Below, piece after piece: positions 6,346-14,311 of a DNA stretch of 30,000 bases. This DNA comes from Actinosomnolentus pattersoniae (SeqCode) (GTDB lineage: Bacteria; Actinomycetota; UBA4738). Made by a program: the position numbers and the translations under genes. The first letter of the stretch is position 1. Every line of letters starts with the position of its first letter. The stretch covers positions 1 through 30,000 of the forward strand of contig JACDCJ010000001.1 of assembly GCA_013817655.1 (NCBI GenBank), in the 5' to 3' direction. Below the pieces are notes generated by a model. It searched no databases and had not been told where the DNA came from. It worked only from the letters and a program-made list of their open reading frames with translations.

Positions 6346-9000
6346 CTACAGGCCCGTGTACGAGACGACGCTTCGGTTCACGGCCTCGGAGGCCGCGCGA
6401 GCGATCGCCGACACCTCGGCCTCCGCGACGTCCTCCACCTGGCGAAGAAGGTCCAGAACCTGCTTGCAGTTCCGCACGAAGTCGCCCGCCTGCAGGCCCG
6501 AGGCGCTAAGGACATCCTCGAGCGATTTTCCCTCTGCCCAGTCGAACAGCGTGGGCACGAACCCCGGATCGAGCTCGCGACAGAGCTCGACCTGGTGCGC
6601 GCCCTCGACGCGCCGGATGTCGGTCCAGAGCTCCGAGAGCCGGCGGTACCGCTCGCGCAGGGTAGCGGTCGGTATCTCGGTCCGAACCGGCATGCGCTCA
6701 CGGGATTCGTAAACCAGCGTGGAGACCAGGGCCGCGAACTCGGCGGGATGCAGGCCGTCGAACAGCCCCGCCGAGAGCCCCCCCGCGACGAGGATGTCTC
6801 CTTCGGCGTAGATCCGCCGGAGGCGCCTTCCCATGTCGGTGAGCGCGAAGGCGCGCACGTACCCGAGCTCTTCGAGCACGTCCACGACTCGATCGAACTG
6901 CCGTCCAAGGGTCTCCGTTCGAGATCGGATACGACGATCGAGGCCCGCGATGTCGCGCTCCAGTTTCGAGGCGCGAACGGCCCATCGCTCGTGCTTCGGC
7001 CGGTCGGGACAGGAGTGGCACGGGTGTCGTCTGGCCCGTCGCTCTAGGTCCGCGGCCCGCGTCTCCGTCTTGGGGTCGACCGAGCTCCCGGGGCGCGATC
7101 TCGGCTGCCGGACGGTCAGGGTGGCCAGCCGGGCGGCGAGATCCCGTCGGTACCGAGCGCTGCGGGCGCTCCCGGTACGGGGGAGGTCGATGCGGGCCAC
7201 CGGCCGGACGGCGTCCTCCACGTCGTTCGACGCGAGTCGGAAGTAGCGGCGATCCTGCGTGAGGACGGTCGGACGCCCCTCCCGGGTCGAGAGCACCACC
7301 GCGAGGCCGCGCCGGCGGGCCGACGGCAGGAAGATCACGTCGCCGGGCCGCAGGCTCGCCATGGCGTCTCTCGTCTGGTCCTTGCGGTTCCGCTGAACGT
7401 TCCTTCGTGCGTCCTCCCGGATGCGCTCGGCTCGCTCGCGCATCGACCAGTAGGCGGCGAAATCTCCGGCGTCGCAAGCCATCGACTCTCGATACCCCTC
7501 CAGGTATGCGCGGTCCCGCTCCAGCTGGCGTTCCAGCGCGACCACGCCACGGTCGGCCAGGAACTGCGCGAACGACGAGTTGAGGAGGTGATGAGCCTCC
7601 TGAGGCGTGTAGTTCTGGACCAGGTTGACCGTCATGTTGTAGGAGGGCCGGAACGAGGATCGGAGCTCGTAGGTTCGCGTGGAGGCCAGCCCGGCGACCC
7701 GCTCGAAGGGAACCTGCCTCTGGTACAGCACCACGGCGTTCCCCAGCTCGTCGATCCCCCGGCGCCCAGCGCGCCCCGTGAGCTGCGTGTACTCTCCCGG
7801 CCGAAGAAACTCGTGGCGCTCGCCCGAGAACTTCCACAGGTCTTCAATGACGACCGTCTTCGCCGGCATGTTGATCCCCAGGGAGAGGGTCTCGGTCGCG
7901 AAGACGACCCGGACGAGCCCCGCGGCGAAGAGCTCCTCGACGGTCTCCTTGAAGACGGGCAACATGCCGGCATGGTGGGAAGCGATCCCGGCGGAGAGCG
8001 CCTCCCGGAGGTCGAAGTAACCGAGCGCGGCAAGCTCGTCGTCGTCGATCCAGCCGACCCGGCGATCGGCCTCCTCGCGGATGCGGTCGGCTTCCTCCCG
8101 CGAGGTCAATCGGATGCCCGAGTCCAGGAGCATCCGGACGCTTCGGTCGCATCCGGCCCTGCTGAAGACGAAGTAGATCGCCGGCAGCATCCCTTCTTCG
8201 TCGAGGAGCTCCACGACCTCCTCCCGGCGAGGGGCGTATACCCGGCGATGGCCCTCGCGCGGCCTGGACATGGCCGCGGTCTGGAGGCGCCGGTCCGACC
8301 GCCGCCGGTAGGTCCGAACGCGAACCTCGCGCTGCTCGAGCGACACCAGGTACGGGTTCGGCAGGGGGTGTCCGTCTCGGTCGACGTGCATGGCGTGCAG
8401 CTCCGAGCCGACCAGGTAGAGGTTGCGGAGCGGCACGGGACGGCGTTCCTCGATAACCACCCGGGTCGGGCCGCGGAGGACGCCGATCCACTCGCCGAAC
8501 TCTTCCGCGTTAGATACCGTTGCGGACAGGCACACGACGGAGACGGACAGCGGCAGGTGGATGAGAATCTCCTCCCAGACGGCTCCCCGGTACGGATCCT
8601 GGAGGTAGTGGACCTCGTCCAGAACGACGGTCTCGAGGCCCTCGAGAGTCTTGCTGTTCTCGTAGAGCATGTTTCGCAGCACCTCGGTGGTCATGACGAC
8701 GATCGGAGCCTCCGAGTTGATGGAGTTGTCTCCGGTGAGGAGGCCCACGCGGCTCGAGCCATGCCGCGCCGTCAGATCACCGAACTTCTGGTTGGAGAGG
8801 GCCTTCAGTGGAGTCGTGTAGAAGGCTTTGGCGCCGGCGGACAGCGCCCGGTCGACGGCGAACTCGGCCACCACCGTCTTCCCCGACCCCGTCGGTGCGG
8901 CAACGAGGACCGACTCCCCTGCGTCGAGCGCGTCGATGGCCCGGAGCTGGAAGTCGTCCAGCGGGAACGGATAGGTCTCGGCGAAGCGGCGGAGGTCCAT
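6346..9000 (-). CDS. helY: Ski2/Mtr4-like DEVH helicase HelY
   Basis: Superfamily 2 helicase of the Ski2/Mtr4 type, probably acting in RNA processing or turnover; 884 aa. Motifs in order: Walker A APTGSGKT (35-42), DEVH (128-131), SAT (159-161), ASHHAGMLP (340-348) and QLTGRAGRRG (406-415). A Cys cluster, HPCHSCPDRPKHERWA, follows in the second half, and a DSHCT-type C-terminal domain ends the protein. HelY is the neighbour of tatC, tatA and pafBC in mycobacteria, and the same arrangement is seen here with two extra genes between helY and tatC. The ATG at 9000 has no Shine-Dalgarno sequence; TACACT ends 8 nt upstream, fitting a leaderless or nearly leaderless transcript. Confidence 0.94.
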   Translation of the reverse strand: MDLRRFAETYPFPLDDFQLRAIDALDAGESVLVAAPTGSGKTVVAEFAVDRALSAGAKAFYTTPLKALSNQKFGDLTARHGSSRVGLLTGDNSINSEAPIVVMTTEVLRNMLYENSKTLEGLETVVLDEVHYLQDPYRGAVWEEILIHLPLSVSVVCLSATVSNAEEFGEWIGVLRGPTRVVIEERRPVPLRNLYLVGSELHAMHVDRDGHPLPNPYLVSLEQREVRVRTYRRRSDRRLQTAAMSRPREGHRRVYAPRREEVVELLDEEGMLPAIYFVFSRAGCDRSVRMLLDSGIRLTSREEADRIREEADRRVGWIDDDELAALGYFDLREALSAGIASHHAGMLPVFKETVEELFAAGLVRVVFATETLSLGINMPAKTVVIEDLWKFSGERHEFLRPGEYTQLTGRAGRRGIDELGNAVVLYQRQVPFERVAGLASTRTYELRSSFRPSYNMTVNLVQNYTPQEAHHLLNSSFAQFLADRGVVALERQLERDRAYLEGYRESMACDAGDFAAYWSMRERAERIREDARRNVQRNRKDQTRDAMASLRPGDVIFLPSARRRGLAVVLSTREGRPTVLTQDRRYFRLASNDVEDAVRPVARIDLPRTGSARSARYRRDLAARLATLTVRQPRSRPGSSVDPKTETRAADLERRARRHPCHSCPDRPKHERWAVRASKLERDIAGLDRRIRSRTETLGRQFDRVVDVLEELGYVRAFALTDMGRRLRRIYAEGDILVAGGLSAGLFDGLHPAEFAALVSTLVYESRERMPVRTEIPTATLRERYRRLSELWTDIRRVEGAHQVELCRELDPGFVPTLFDWAEGKSLEDVLSASGLQAGDFVRNCKQVLDLLRQVEDVAEAEVSAIARAASEAVNRSVVSYTGL

Positions 9001-9008
9001 TCGTGTCC

Positions 9009-9014
9009 AGTGTA
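9009..9014 (-). promoter_or_regulatory. -10 box upstream of helY
   Basis: Minus-strand TACACT ends 8 nt before the helY ATG, inside the 61-nt gap after the hydrolase gene. The predicted transcription start is at, or 1-2 nt from, the start codon. Inferred from position and the repeated pattern in this window. Confidence 0.4.
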
Positions 9015-9061
9015 GGTGCGCCGCCCTGCCGAGCTAGCCCTCGGCTGTGGACCTTCGCGGT

Positions 9062-9805
9062 CTACCCGGAGAGCACCCCGCAGGTTGCGAGGTGTCCGCG
9101 GAGCAGCCGGTTGAAAGCCTCCGGCGCCTCCAGGCTCGAGAGGTGCCCTGCCCCCTCGATAGTCTCGAGCGCGGCCCCCGGAATCGCCTCCGCCAGTGGC
9201 CGGGAGGCATCCGGTGGAATGAGCGTGTCGCCCGTGGACGTGATGACCAGGGTCGGCACGCGAATCTCGTTAAGCAGGTCTGTGAAGTCCGGCCTGGCGG
9301 CCATGCCCAGCGATGCCGCGGCGATGGCCTCCGCCGACTGAGCGCGGATGATGTCCTTGACCCGGCTCCAGAGCTCCGGGGGTGCGTTCGCGGAGAGCAA
9401 AGGCGGAGGGTCCTCGACGAGGAACTCGCTCCCCTCCTGCCGCAATCGCCTGGCCAGCGCTCGCCTCCGGTCCTTCCCCGCCTCGTCGTCGGCGCCGGCC
9501 CGCGTGTTGGCGAGCACCAGACCGGCCGTGCGGTCGGGATTGCCTCGCCAGAAGGCCAAGGCGGCATAGCCTCCCATCGACAGCCCGCAGACCACCGCTC
9601 GCTCCACCCCGGCGTCCGTGAGGGCCGCTTCGGCGACGGCGGCCGCGGCCTCCATCTCGGTGGTCTCCGGCGGGGTGGTTCCCCCGCCGAAGCCTGGGAA
9701 GTTCGGAGCGACGACGATGATCTTCCCGGACAGGGCCGAGACCTGCGGTTCCCACATGGTGCTGTCCAGTGGGAACGCGTGGAGGAGGAGGAGCCCGTCC
9801 GTCAT
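9062..9805 (-). CDS. alpha/beta hydrolase
   Basis: Cytoplasmic alpha/beta-hydrolase fold enzyme, 247 aa. The start MTDGLLLLHAFPLDSTMW carries the oxyanion-loop motif LLHAFPLDS. The nucleophile elbow is GLSMGGYAA, the acid is the Asp in TSTGDTLIPP, and the catalytic His is in EGAGHLSSLEAPEAF. The cap region is short. It most resembles small carboxylesterases and 3-oxoadipate enol-lactonase-like enzymes, but the substrate cannot be inferred. The ATG overlaps the stop of the upstream anchored protein by 4 nt (ATGA), so translation is coupled and the gene belongs to the tatA-tatC operon. Confidence 0.9.
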   Translation of the reverse strand: MTDGLLLLHAFPLDSTMWEPQVSALSGKIIVVAPNFPGFGGGTTPPETTEMEAAAAVAEAALTDAGVERAVVCGLSMGGYAALAFWRGNPDRTAGLVLANTRAGADDEAGKDRRRALARRLRQEGSEFLVEDPPPLLSANAPPELWSRVKDIIRAQSAEAIAAASLGMAARPDFTDLLNEIRVPTLVITSTGDTLIPPDASRPLAEAIPGAALETIEGAGHLSSLEAPEAFNRLLRGHLATCGVLSG

Positions 9806-10605
9806 CCCGTTGGGCTCGCCGACGGGCTGGGCTCAGGGGAAGGGCTTGGAGTGGCGGAGGCGCTCGGCGTGGGGCTCGGCGGCAGTGTCGGCACGGGGAC
9901 GCTCGACTGCGGGACGGGGTTCGGGTTGAACGGTGGAGCTATCCCCAGCCGGTCCCGGATGTTGTTGAGCTTCGTCCATCCCCGGTCGAACAGCGTGCCC
10001 GCCTGTGTCGCGAGCTCGGCGGCCTCGTCCGTGATCGCCGTCCGCTGCGCTCCGGTCTCGGCGATCGCCGCTTTCATCAACCCGCCGACGCGCTCGTACG
10101 TCCGAAGGCCCTGGGCCATCATGAACTGGGCGTCCAGAAGCTCGAGCCTCGTCTGCGGGAACTCGTCCGGGATCGTCCGGCGAACGATGATCTCCTCCAT
10201 GCCGTCGGCCCCCTCGCGGGCCGCCCGTGTGAGCTCGTTGGCCTTGCGGGTGGCGGCCGGCGCCTTCAGATCGCCCGCCCCCAAGCTCGCGAGGTCCTGG
10301 AGCACCGTCGGGAAGACCAGGTTGCTGGCCGAACCGAGGGACTGCGCGCCGGCGGGGATGTTCGCCTGGATCAGGTTCGCGAAGACCCGAACCGCCGTAC
10401 GCTCACGATCTTCCTTTGCCTCCGCTCTGCTCGAGCGCAGTGCGAGGAAGACGAGGAGGCCGATCCCCGCGAGCAGGACCGCCCCTGCCCCGATCCACGT
10501 CGAGCGCCGCAGGATGAAAGGCTTCTTACGGATCATCAACTGCGGTCGGGGCGGCGCCGCAATGACGCGGCGACTGCGGGTTCTGCCCTTTCCCTTGATG
10601 GCCAT
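9802..10605 (-). CDS. membrane-anchored protein with Pro/Ser-rich tail, downstream of tatC
   Basis: Unrecognised by name, 267 aa. The basic N-terminus MAIKGKGRTRSRRVIAAPP is followed by a single membrane segment (about 36-56, GAGAVLLAGIGLLVFLAL). Then comes an alpha-helical domain (about 60-220) rich in Ala and Glu without catalytic motifs, then a low-complexity Pro/Ser/Thr tail (about 225-267). The topology is probably N-in with the helical domain outside. GAGG stands about 6 nt before the ATG. It lies 12 nt after tatC and overlaps the hydrolase start by 4 nt. Position suggests a cell-envelope role with the Tat genes, but no function is claimed. Confidence 0.82.
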   Translation of the reverse strand: MAIKGKGRTRSRRVIAAPPRPQLMIRKKPFILRRSTWIGAGAVLLAGIGLLVFLALRSSRAEAKEDRERTAVRVFANLIQANIPAGAQSLGSASNLVFPTVLQDLASLGAGDLKAPAATRKANELTRAAREGADGMEEIIVRRTIPDEFPQTRLELLDAQFMMAQGLRTYERVGGLMKAAIAETGAQRTAITDEAAELATQAGTLFDRGWTKLNNIRDRLGIAPPFNPNPVPQSSVPVPTLPPSPTPSASATPSPSPEPSPSASPTG

Positions 10606-10617
10606 GGCGAACCTCGG

Positions 10618-11397
10618 CTACCTCTTCATGATCCGGGAGAACAAGATGGCGAGCTCGTAGAAGATTAGCAAAGGGATCATCATCGCAATCATGGTGAACG
10701 GATCGGCGCTCGGGGTGATGACCGCCGCGAACACTGCGATCACGAGAAGGACGTAGCGGCGCCAGTCGCGGAGCTGCCGGCTGGTCAGGACGCCCACCAT
10801 CGTGAGCGATATCAGGACGATCGGGAACTCGAACGACGCTCCGAACGCGAGGACGATGAGCATCACGAAGCCCACGTACTTGCCGATCGACAGCACCACC
10901 TCGATGCGCTGGTCCCCGGCGAATCCCAGGAGGAAGTTCAAACCGCGCGGGAGCGTGAAGAAGGCGAACCATCCGCCGAGGGCAAACAGGAGCACCGAGA
11001 TGAACACGAACGGAAGCGAGAACTTGCGCTCGCGCTCTGTGAGACCCGGCGTGATGAACGCCCAGAGCTGATACAGCACGACGGGGAGCGCGATCAGCAG
11101 CCCGAGAAAGAGCGTCAGCTTCAGCCGGAGCACAAAGGCCTCCGTGATGCTGAAGATGGCTAGGTCACAGGGGTCCTTCGGGTCGCGCGCGAACTGCGGA
11201 TGGGATCGCATGAAGTCGCAGAAGGGGTTCGTCAGCAGGCGGAACACCGGCCAGTAGAGGAACCACCCGGCGAGCGATCCCCCGACGATGGCGAGCGCCG
11301 AGATGACCAGGCGCTTGCGAAGCTCGCCGAGGTGTTCGACGAGGCTCATGTCGCCGGACCGCTCGCGGCGGCGACGCCGTCGCGGGATCACGGCCAT
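10618..11397 (-). CDS. tatC: Sec-independent protein translocase TatC
   Basis: Core receptor of the twin-arginine translocase, which exports folded proteins with an RR signal; 259 aa, six predicted membrane segments. The N-terminal motif MSLVEHLGELRKRLVISALA is typical, followed later by ALPVVLYQLWAFITPGLTERER and FGASFEFPIVLISL. The first 16 residues are strongly basic (RRRRRRERSGD), and an internal ATG at MSLVEHL would also give a full TatC. AGAGG about 7 nt before 11397 supports the longer form. tatA lies 45 nt upstream; no tatB gene is in the window, so TatA may serve both roles or TatB lies elsewhere. A likely Tat substrate is encoded at 25063-25467. Confidence 0.96.
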   Translation of the reverse strand: MAVIPRRRRRRERSGDMSLVEHLGELRKRLVISALAIVGGSLAGWFLYWPVFRLLTNPFCDFMRSHPQFARDPKDPCDLAIFSITEAFVLRLKLTLFLGLLIALPVVLYQLWAFITPGLTERERKFSLPFVFISVLLFALGGWFAFFTLPRGLNFLLGFAGDQRIEVVLSIGKYVGFVMLIVLAFGASFEFPIVLISLTMVGVLTSRQLRDWRRYVLLVIAVFAAVITPSADPFTMIAMMIPLLIFYELAILFSRIMKR

Positions 11398-11442
11398 TCG
11401 TCAACCTCTGGACGGAGTCCGGCCCGGCGCAGGACCGCCTGC

Positions 11443-11700
11443 CTAGTCGCCGGGAGCCGGCGCCGGAGGTTCGGGGCGCTGCTCCTTCTCGGCTTTGGGT
11501 TCCCCCGCGCTCCCCTTCCGGGCGAACGAGTCGTCGTCGAGGTCGGTCTCGAACTGGTCCCGGAGGTCCATCCCCGCGCGCCTCACCTCGCGGAGGCTCT
11601 TTCCCACCGTGCGCCCGATCTCTGGCAAGCGGCTGGGTCCGAAGACGATCAGCGCGAGCACCAAGATGACGATCAGTTCAGTGGGACCGATGTTGAACAC
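11443..11700 (-). CDS. tatA: Sec-independent protein translocase TatA
   Basis: Pore-forming component of the Tat translocase, 85 aa. One N-terminal membrane helix (about 5-20, IGPTELIVILVLALIVFGP) ends in the FGP hinge. An amphipathic helix (PEIGRTVGKSLREVRRAG) and an acidic, then charged and proline-rich, tail follow. The start is GTG at 11700 with GGGGAG about 5 nt upstream. TatB is an alternative, but the length and position before tatC favour TatA, as in mycobacteria. Confidence 0.95.
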   Translation of the reverse strand: MFNIGPTELIVILVLALIVFGPSRLPEIGRTVGKSLREVRRAGMDLRDQFETDLDDDSFARKGSAGEPKAEKEQRPEPPAPAPGD

Positions 11701-11729
11701 GCCACTCCCCGAGGCCGGACGGCTGGCGG

Positions 11730-11972
11730 CTACGTGCGGAGTCTAACACCGGCCCCCCGCTCGGACCTGCGCTCTTCGAGCGTCTGGAGCTGTTTCTGCG
11801 CCCGCTCTCCCGCTCGCCGGATCTCCTCGAGCGAGGGCTCCAGGGCGCTCTGAAAATCGCGTGCCGCCCCGGCGAGGATCTTCACGTGGCGGACCAGGGC
11901 GATCACGAGGACCGTCATGATGCCGGCGGTTGCGATGCCGACGACCAGCAGCACGAGGACGACGGCCGACAT
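11730..11972 (-). CDS. small membrane protein with coiled-coil tail between pafC and tatA
   Basis: 80 aa, not recognised by name. One N-terminal membrane segment (about 3-28, VVLVLLVVGIATAGIMTVLV) is followed by a charged helix (about 30-70, LEEIRRAGERAQKQLQTLEE), so it is probably bitopic with a cytoplasmic coiled coil. It resembles the general layout of DUF948-type proteins, without proof of relation. The ATG at 11972 has no Shine-Dalgarno sequence. TATTCT ends exactly 6 nt upstream and overlaps the end of pafC by position, so the gene probably has its own leaderless promoter and may lead the tatA-tatC operon. Confidence 0.78.
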   Translation of the reverse strand: MSAVVLVLLVVGIATAGIMTVLVIALVRHVKILAGAARDFQSALEPSLEEIRRAGERAQKQLQTLEERRSERGAGVRLRT

Positions 11973-11978
11973 GGCCGC

Positions 11979-11984
11979 AGAATA
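11979..11984 (-). promoter_or_regulatory. -10 box of leaderless promoter for the 80 aa membrane protein / tat operon
   Basis: Minus-strand TATTCT sits between the pafC stop (11985) and the ATG at 11972, with a 6-nt spacer. It would let the tat operon be transcribed independently of pafBC. Inferred from spacing and match to TANNNT. Confidence 0.5.
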
Positions 11985-12989
11985 TCAGCCGCCTCGCCGG
12001 TACAGGGCGAGGGTCGCTGCGGCGGTCTCGCGGACCATCGATTCGAGTTCGGGAGGCCCGAGGACCTTCGCCTCCCCGCCGAGACGCAGGATGAGCTTGG
12101 CCACCCAGGGGAGATCCTTGACCGGCATCGTGACTTCGAGCGCGCCATCATCGCGCTCGAGGGCGCGTTCGGTCGCGTAATACTCCGCAACCCATCTGGC
12201 GGCCGGTCCGAGAAGCAGCCGAACGGAGACGTCCCTGTCGGAGCGGCTGTACAGCGGCCGGCCCAGCCCCGCCAGCCCCCGTGGCACGAATGTCTCGCCC
12301 GTAGGTTCGGCGGATCGCATGCGGTCGACTCGGAAGAGCCGCTCCTCGTCGGACTGGTGGTCCCATGCGACGACGTACCAGTTCCCGATCGCCGAGAAGA
12401 CATGCTCGGGGTCGATCTCCCGAACGCTCAGATCGTCGCGTGCGGCCGAGTAGTACTCGATGCTGAGCCGCTCCTGACTCTCCACGGCGCCGCGGACCGC
12501 TGCTAGGGCCTCTGCCACGTGGCCGCCCGTTCCCACCTGGACCAGTCCCGCAAGGCTGCCGAGCGTCTCCTGGCCCAGACCCTCCTCCAGCTTGGCCAGC
12601 GCCGAGGCCAGGAGGGGAGCCTCCTCCAGGCCGGGCGCGCCCAGCAGCGCCTTGCCCCGAAGGTACAGCGCGAGCGCTTCGGAACGGCTTAGCCGGACGG
12701 GACGGGAGAAGTACTCCGCCATGTCGATCCACACCCTTCCCTCCTCCACCTGAACGTCGATCAGGTCGCCGGGGCCATACGGCGGCAGCCCAGAGACGAA
12801 AAGGAGGTTCAGGTCGTCCAGGAGCTCGCCCTCGGGGACGCCGAAAAGGCTCGATAGGTCGGCCACGGGGGTACCCGGATGGCGGACGACGTAGGGGACG
12901 ACCACCAGTAGACGCTTCAAACGTTCGGCCGCGCGAGCCGGCGGGCGCGGGGCAATCTTGGAGGCCCCCCCCCCCCGCCCCTCAGGCAT
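11985..12989 (-). CDS. pafC: WYL-domain transcriptional regulator PafC
   Basis: Second subunit of the PafBC regulator, which in mycobacteria activates DNA-damage-response genes; 334 aa. The N-terminal winged helix is about 20-85 (AERLKRLLVVVPYVVRHPGT). The WYL domain follows from about 165 (LSIEYYSAARDDLSVREIDP, then NWYVVAWD and RLFRVDRM) and a WCX-like C-terminal domain closes the protein. The ATG at 12989 overlaps the pafB stop by 8 nt and is in a different frame. Codons 4-9 contain a run of 12 G (MPEGRGGGAS), so a one-base slip would destroy the reading frame. The next plausible start would be downstream of the tract. The order pafB-pafC-tatA-tatC-helY supports the name. Confidence 0.92.
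   Translation of the reverse strand: MPEGRGGGASKIAPRPPARAAERLKRLLVVVPYVVRHPGTPVADLSSLFGVPEGELLDDLNLLFVSGLPPYGPGDLIDVQVEEGRVWIDMAEYFSRPVRLSRSEALALYLRGKALLGAPGLEEAPLLASALAKLEEGLGQETLGSLAGLVQVGTGGHVAEALAAVRGAVESQERLSIEYYSAARDDLSVREIDPEHVFSAIGNWYVVAWDHQSDEERLFRVDRMRSAEPTGETFVPRGLAGLGRPLYSRSDRDVSVRLLLGPAARWVAEYYATERALERDDGALEVTMPVKDLPWVAKLILRLGGEAKVLGPPELESMVRETAAATLALYRRGG
12965..12976. repeat. homopolymer of 12 C (12 G in pafC sense)
   Basis: An uninterrupted run of 12 C on the plus strand. It encodes Arg-Gly-Gly-Gly-Ala within codons 5-9 of pafC, just after the start codon. In the given sequence it is in frame. Such tracts are prone to polymerase slippage and also to sequencing error. Confidence 0.9.
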
Positions 12990-13935
12990 TCCCCACCAGC
13001 GCCTCCAGGCGCGCTGTCACCTGGTCGCGAAGGGTTCGGGGTGCGCGGACCTCGGCGTCCTGACCGAAGGAGAGGACCCACGAGACGAACGCGTGGCTCT
13101 CGCCGGCGGGCACCTCGACCTCGACCCACCCATCGGGCTCGGTCCGCACGACCCTCGCCCCGGGCGTCGATCCGGTCGCGAGCCAGGCGACCTTCGGGCT
13201 GAAGGCGACCCGCGCCGTCGACCTCGGCCGTCCGAGGCCCCAGGGACCGGCCTCCAGCTGCGCAGCGGCGTCGAAGTCCTCTGGCGGCGAGGACGCCGGC
13301 CCGGCCTCCCGCACGCGCGACGCGACCCTGGAGAGCCGAAACGACCGAACATCGCCCCGCGACGTGTCCAGGCCGACGACGTACCAGTTGCCGGCCCGAA
13401 AGACGAGGGCGTACGGGTCAACCTGCCGCTGCCCCACCTTTCCGCTCGCGGACCGGTATCGGAAGCGCAGTGAGCGGCGTCTCGCGAGCGCGTCCGCCAC
13501 GACGCCCAGGTGCGGTCCGGAGACATCCAGGCCGGGGGCGACCGGCCCCTTGGCCACCGTCGCCAGCAGGCTTTCCTCGGTGCCGGAGGAAAGCTTCAGG
13601 AAAGCCTGCTCGGCCTCGCCGTCCTCGCCGGGCGCGTGCGCGGCCACGAACAGCGCCCACACCTCGTCGCGGGAGAACCCGAGCTCGGGCAGGTAGTACC
13701 GCTCCTTCGGAATGCGGTAGCCCTGTTCTACGTCCCACACGTCCGTGGCCTCGGTCTCCACCGGAACGCCGATCTCCCTGAGCGTGTCCTTGTCTCGCTC
13801 GAACATGCGCTTGGCGGAGGAGATGTCCTCCTGTTGGTAAGCGGGAAGCACCTTCCGGATGTCCTCGAAGGTCAGAGGCCGCCGGGCATCGAGCAGGAGC
13901 GCAACGAGGTTGATGAGGCGTTCGAGGGGATGCAT
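12982..13935 (-). CDS. pafB: WYL-domain transcriptional regulator PafB
   Basis: First subunit of PafBC, 317 aa from the start MHPLERLINLVALLLDARRP. The N-terminal winged helix-turn-helix (1 to about 90) includes LTFEDIRKVLPAYQQED and RMFERDKDTLREIGVPVET. The WYL domain (about 140-230) includes LRFRYRSASGKVGQRQVDPY, GNWYVVGLD and VRSFRLSRV. A C-terminal WCX-like domain follows. An in-frame ATG 8 codons upstream (13959) exists, but it would overlap the divergent gene and lies upstream of the predicted transcription start. TATCAT ends 8 nt before 13935, fitting a leaderless mRNA. The stop overlaps pafC, so the two subunits are made together. Confidence 0.93.
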   Translation of the reverse strand: MHPLERLINLVALLLDARRPLTFEDIRKVLPAYQQEDISSAKRMFERDKDTLREIGVPVETEATDVWDVEQGYRIPKERYYLPELGFSRDEVWALFVAAHAPGEDGEAEQAFLKLSSGTEESLLATVAKGPVAPGLDVSGPHLGVVADALARRRSLRFRYRSASGKVGQRQVDPYALVFRAGNWYVVGLDTSRGDVRSFRLSRVASRVREAGPASSPPEDFDAAAQLEAGPWGLGRPRSTARVAFSPKVAWLATGSTPGARVVRTEPDGWVEVEVPAGESHAFVSWVLSFGQDAEVRAPRTLRDQVTARLEALVGNA

Positions 13936-13943
13936 CCGGCCCG

Positions 13944-13951
13944 ATGATAAT
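13944..13951. promoter_or_regulatory. overlapping divergent -10 boxes of pafB and the F420 nitroreductase gene
   Basis: On the plus strand GATAAT (13946-13951) ends 6 nt before the ATG at 13958. On the minus strand TATCAT (13949-13944) ends 8 nt before the pafB ATG at 13935. The two boxes share 4 bp, and only 22 nt separate the start codons. Both transcripts would be leaderless, and polymerase binding on one side should exclude the other. Confidence 0.5.
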
Positions 13952-13957
13952 GGCTGC

Positions 13958-14311
13958 ATGGATCCCGGCCTCCCCTTCTGCTATGTCACAAGCACCGGGC
14001 GCCGCACCGGCCGCGCCCATACCATCGAGATCTGGTTCGCGTCGAGCGGCCGAACCCTGTATCTGCTGTCCGGGGGCGGCGATCGGTCGGATTGGGTCCG
14101 CAACATCCGCAAGAACCCGAGTGTTCGCGTCCGGATCGGCGAGGAGACCCACGACGCGCTGGCGAGGATCGTCGAGGACCCCGCCGAAGACGCGATCGCT
14201 CGGCCGCTGCTCGCATCCAAGTACCAGGGATGGCGGGAGGGTCAGCCGCTCAGCTCGTGGGCCCGGACCGCCTTGCCGGTCGCGATCGACCTGCCGGAGG
14301 CGCCGCGATGA
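13958..14311 (+). CDS. F420-dependent nitroreductase family (DDN-like) protein
   Basis: Small split-barrel protein of the deazaflavin (F420)-dependent nitroreductase family, 117 aa, probably reducing an unknown substrate with F420H2. Typical features are an early YVTSTGRRTGRAHTIEIWF strand pair, then LYLLSGGGDRSDWVRNIRKN with the conserved SDWVRN(I/L)RKNP pattern and VRVRIGEETHDALARIV. The start ATG at 13958 has no Shine-Dalgarno sequence, but GATAAT lies 6 nt upstream. Its TGA overlaps the next start by ATGA, so it is coupled to the DUF3866 gene. It is divergent from pafB. The presence of the family implies the host makes F420. Confidence 0.85.
   Translation: MDPGLPFCYVTSTGRRTGRAHTIEIWFASSGRTLYLLSGGGDRSDWVRNIRKNPSVRVRIGEETHDALARIVEDPAEDAIARPLLASKYQGWREGQPLSSWARTALPVAIDLPEAPR

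Noticed and set aside
9047..10660. Plus-strand frames of 537 and 299 codons.
   Set aside because: They are antisense to the hydrolase and the anchored protein and lack any family motif or promoter.
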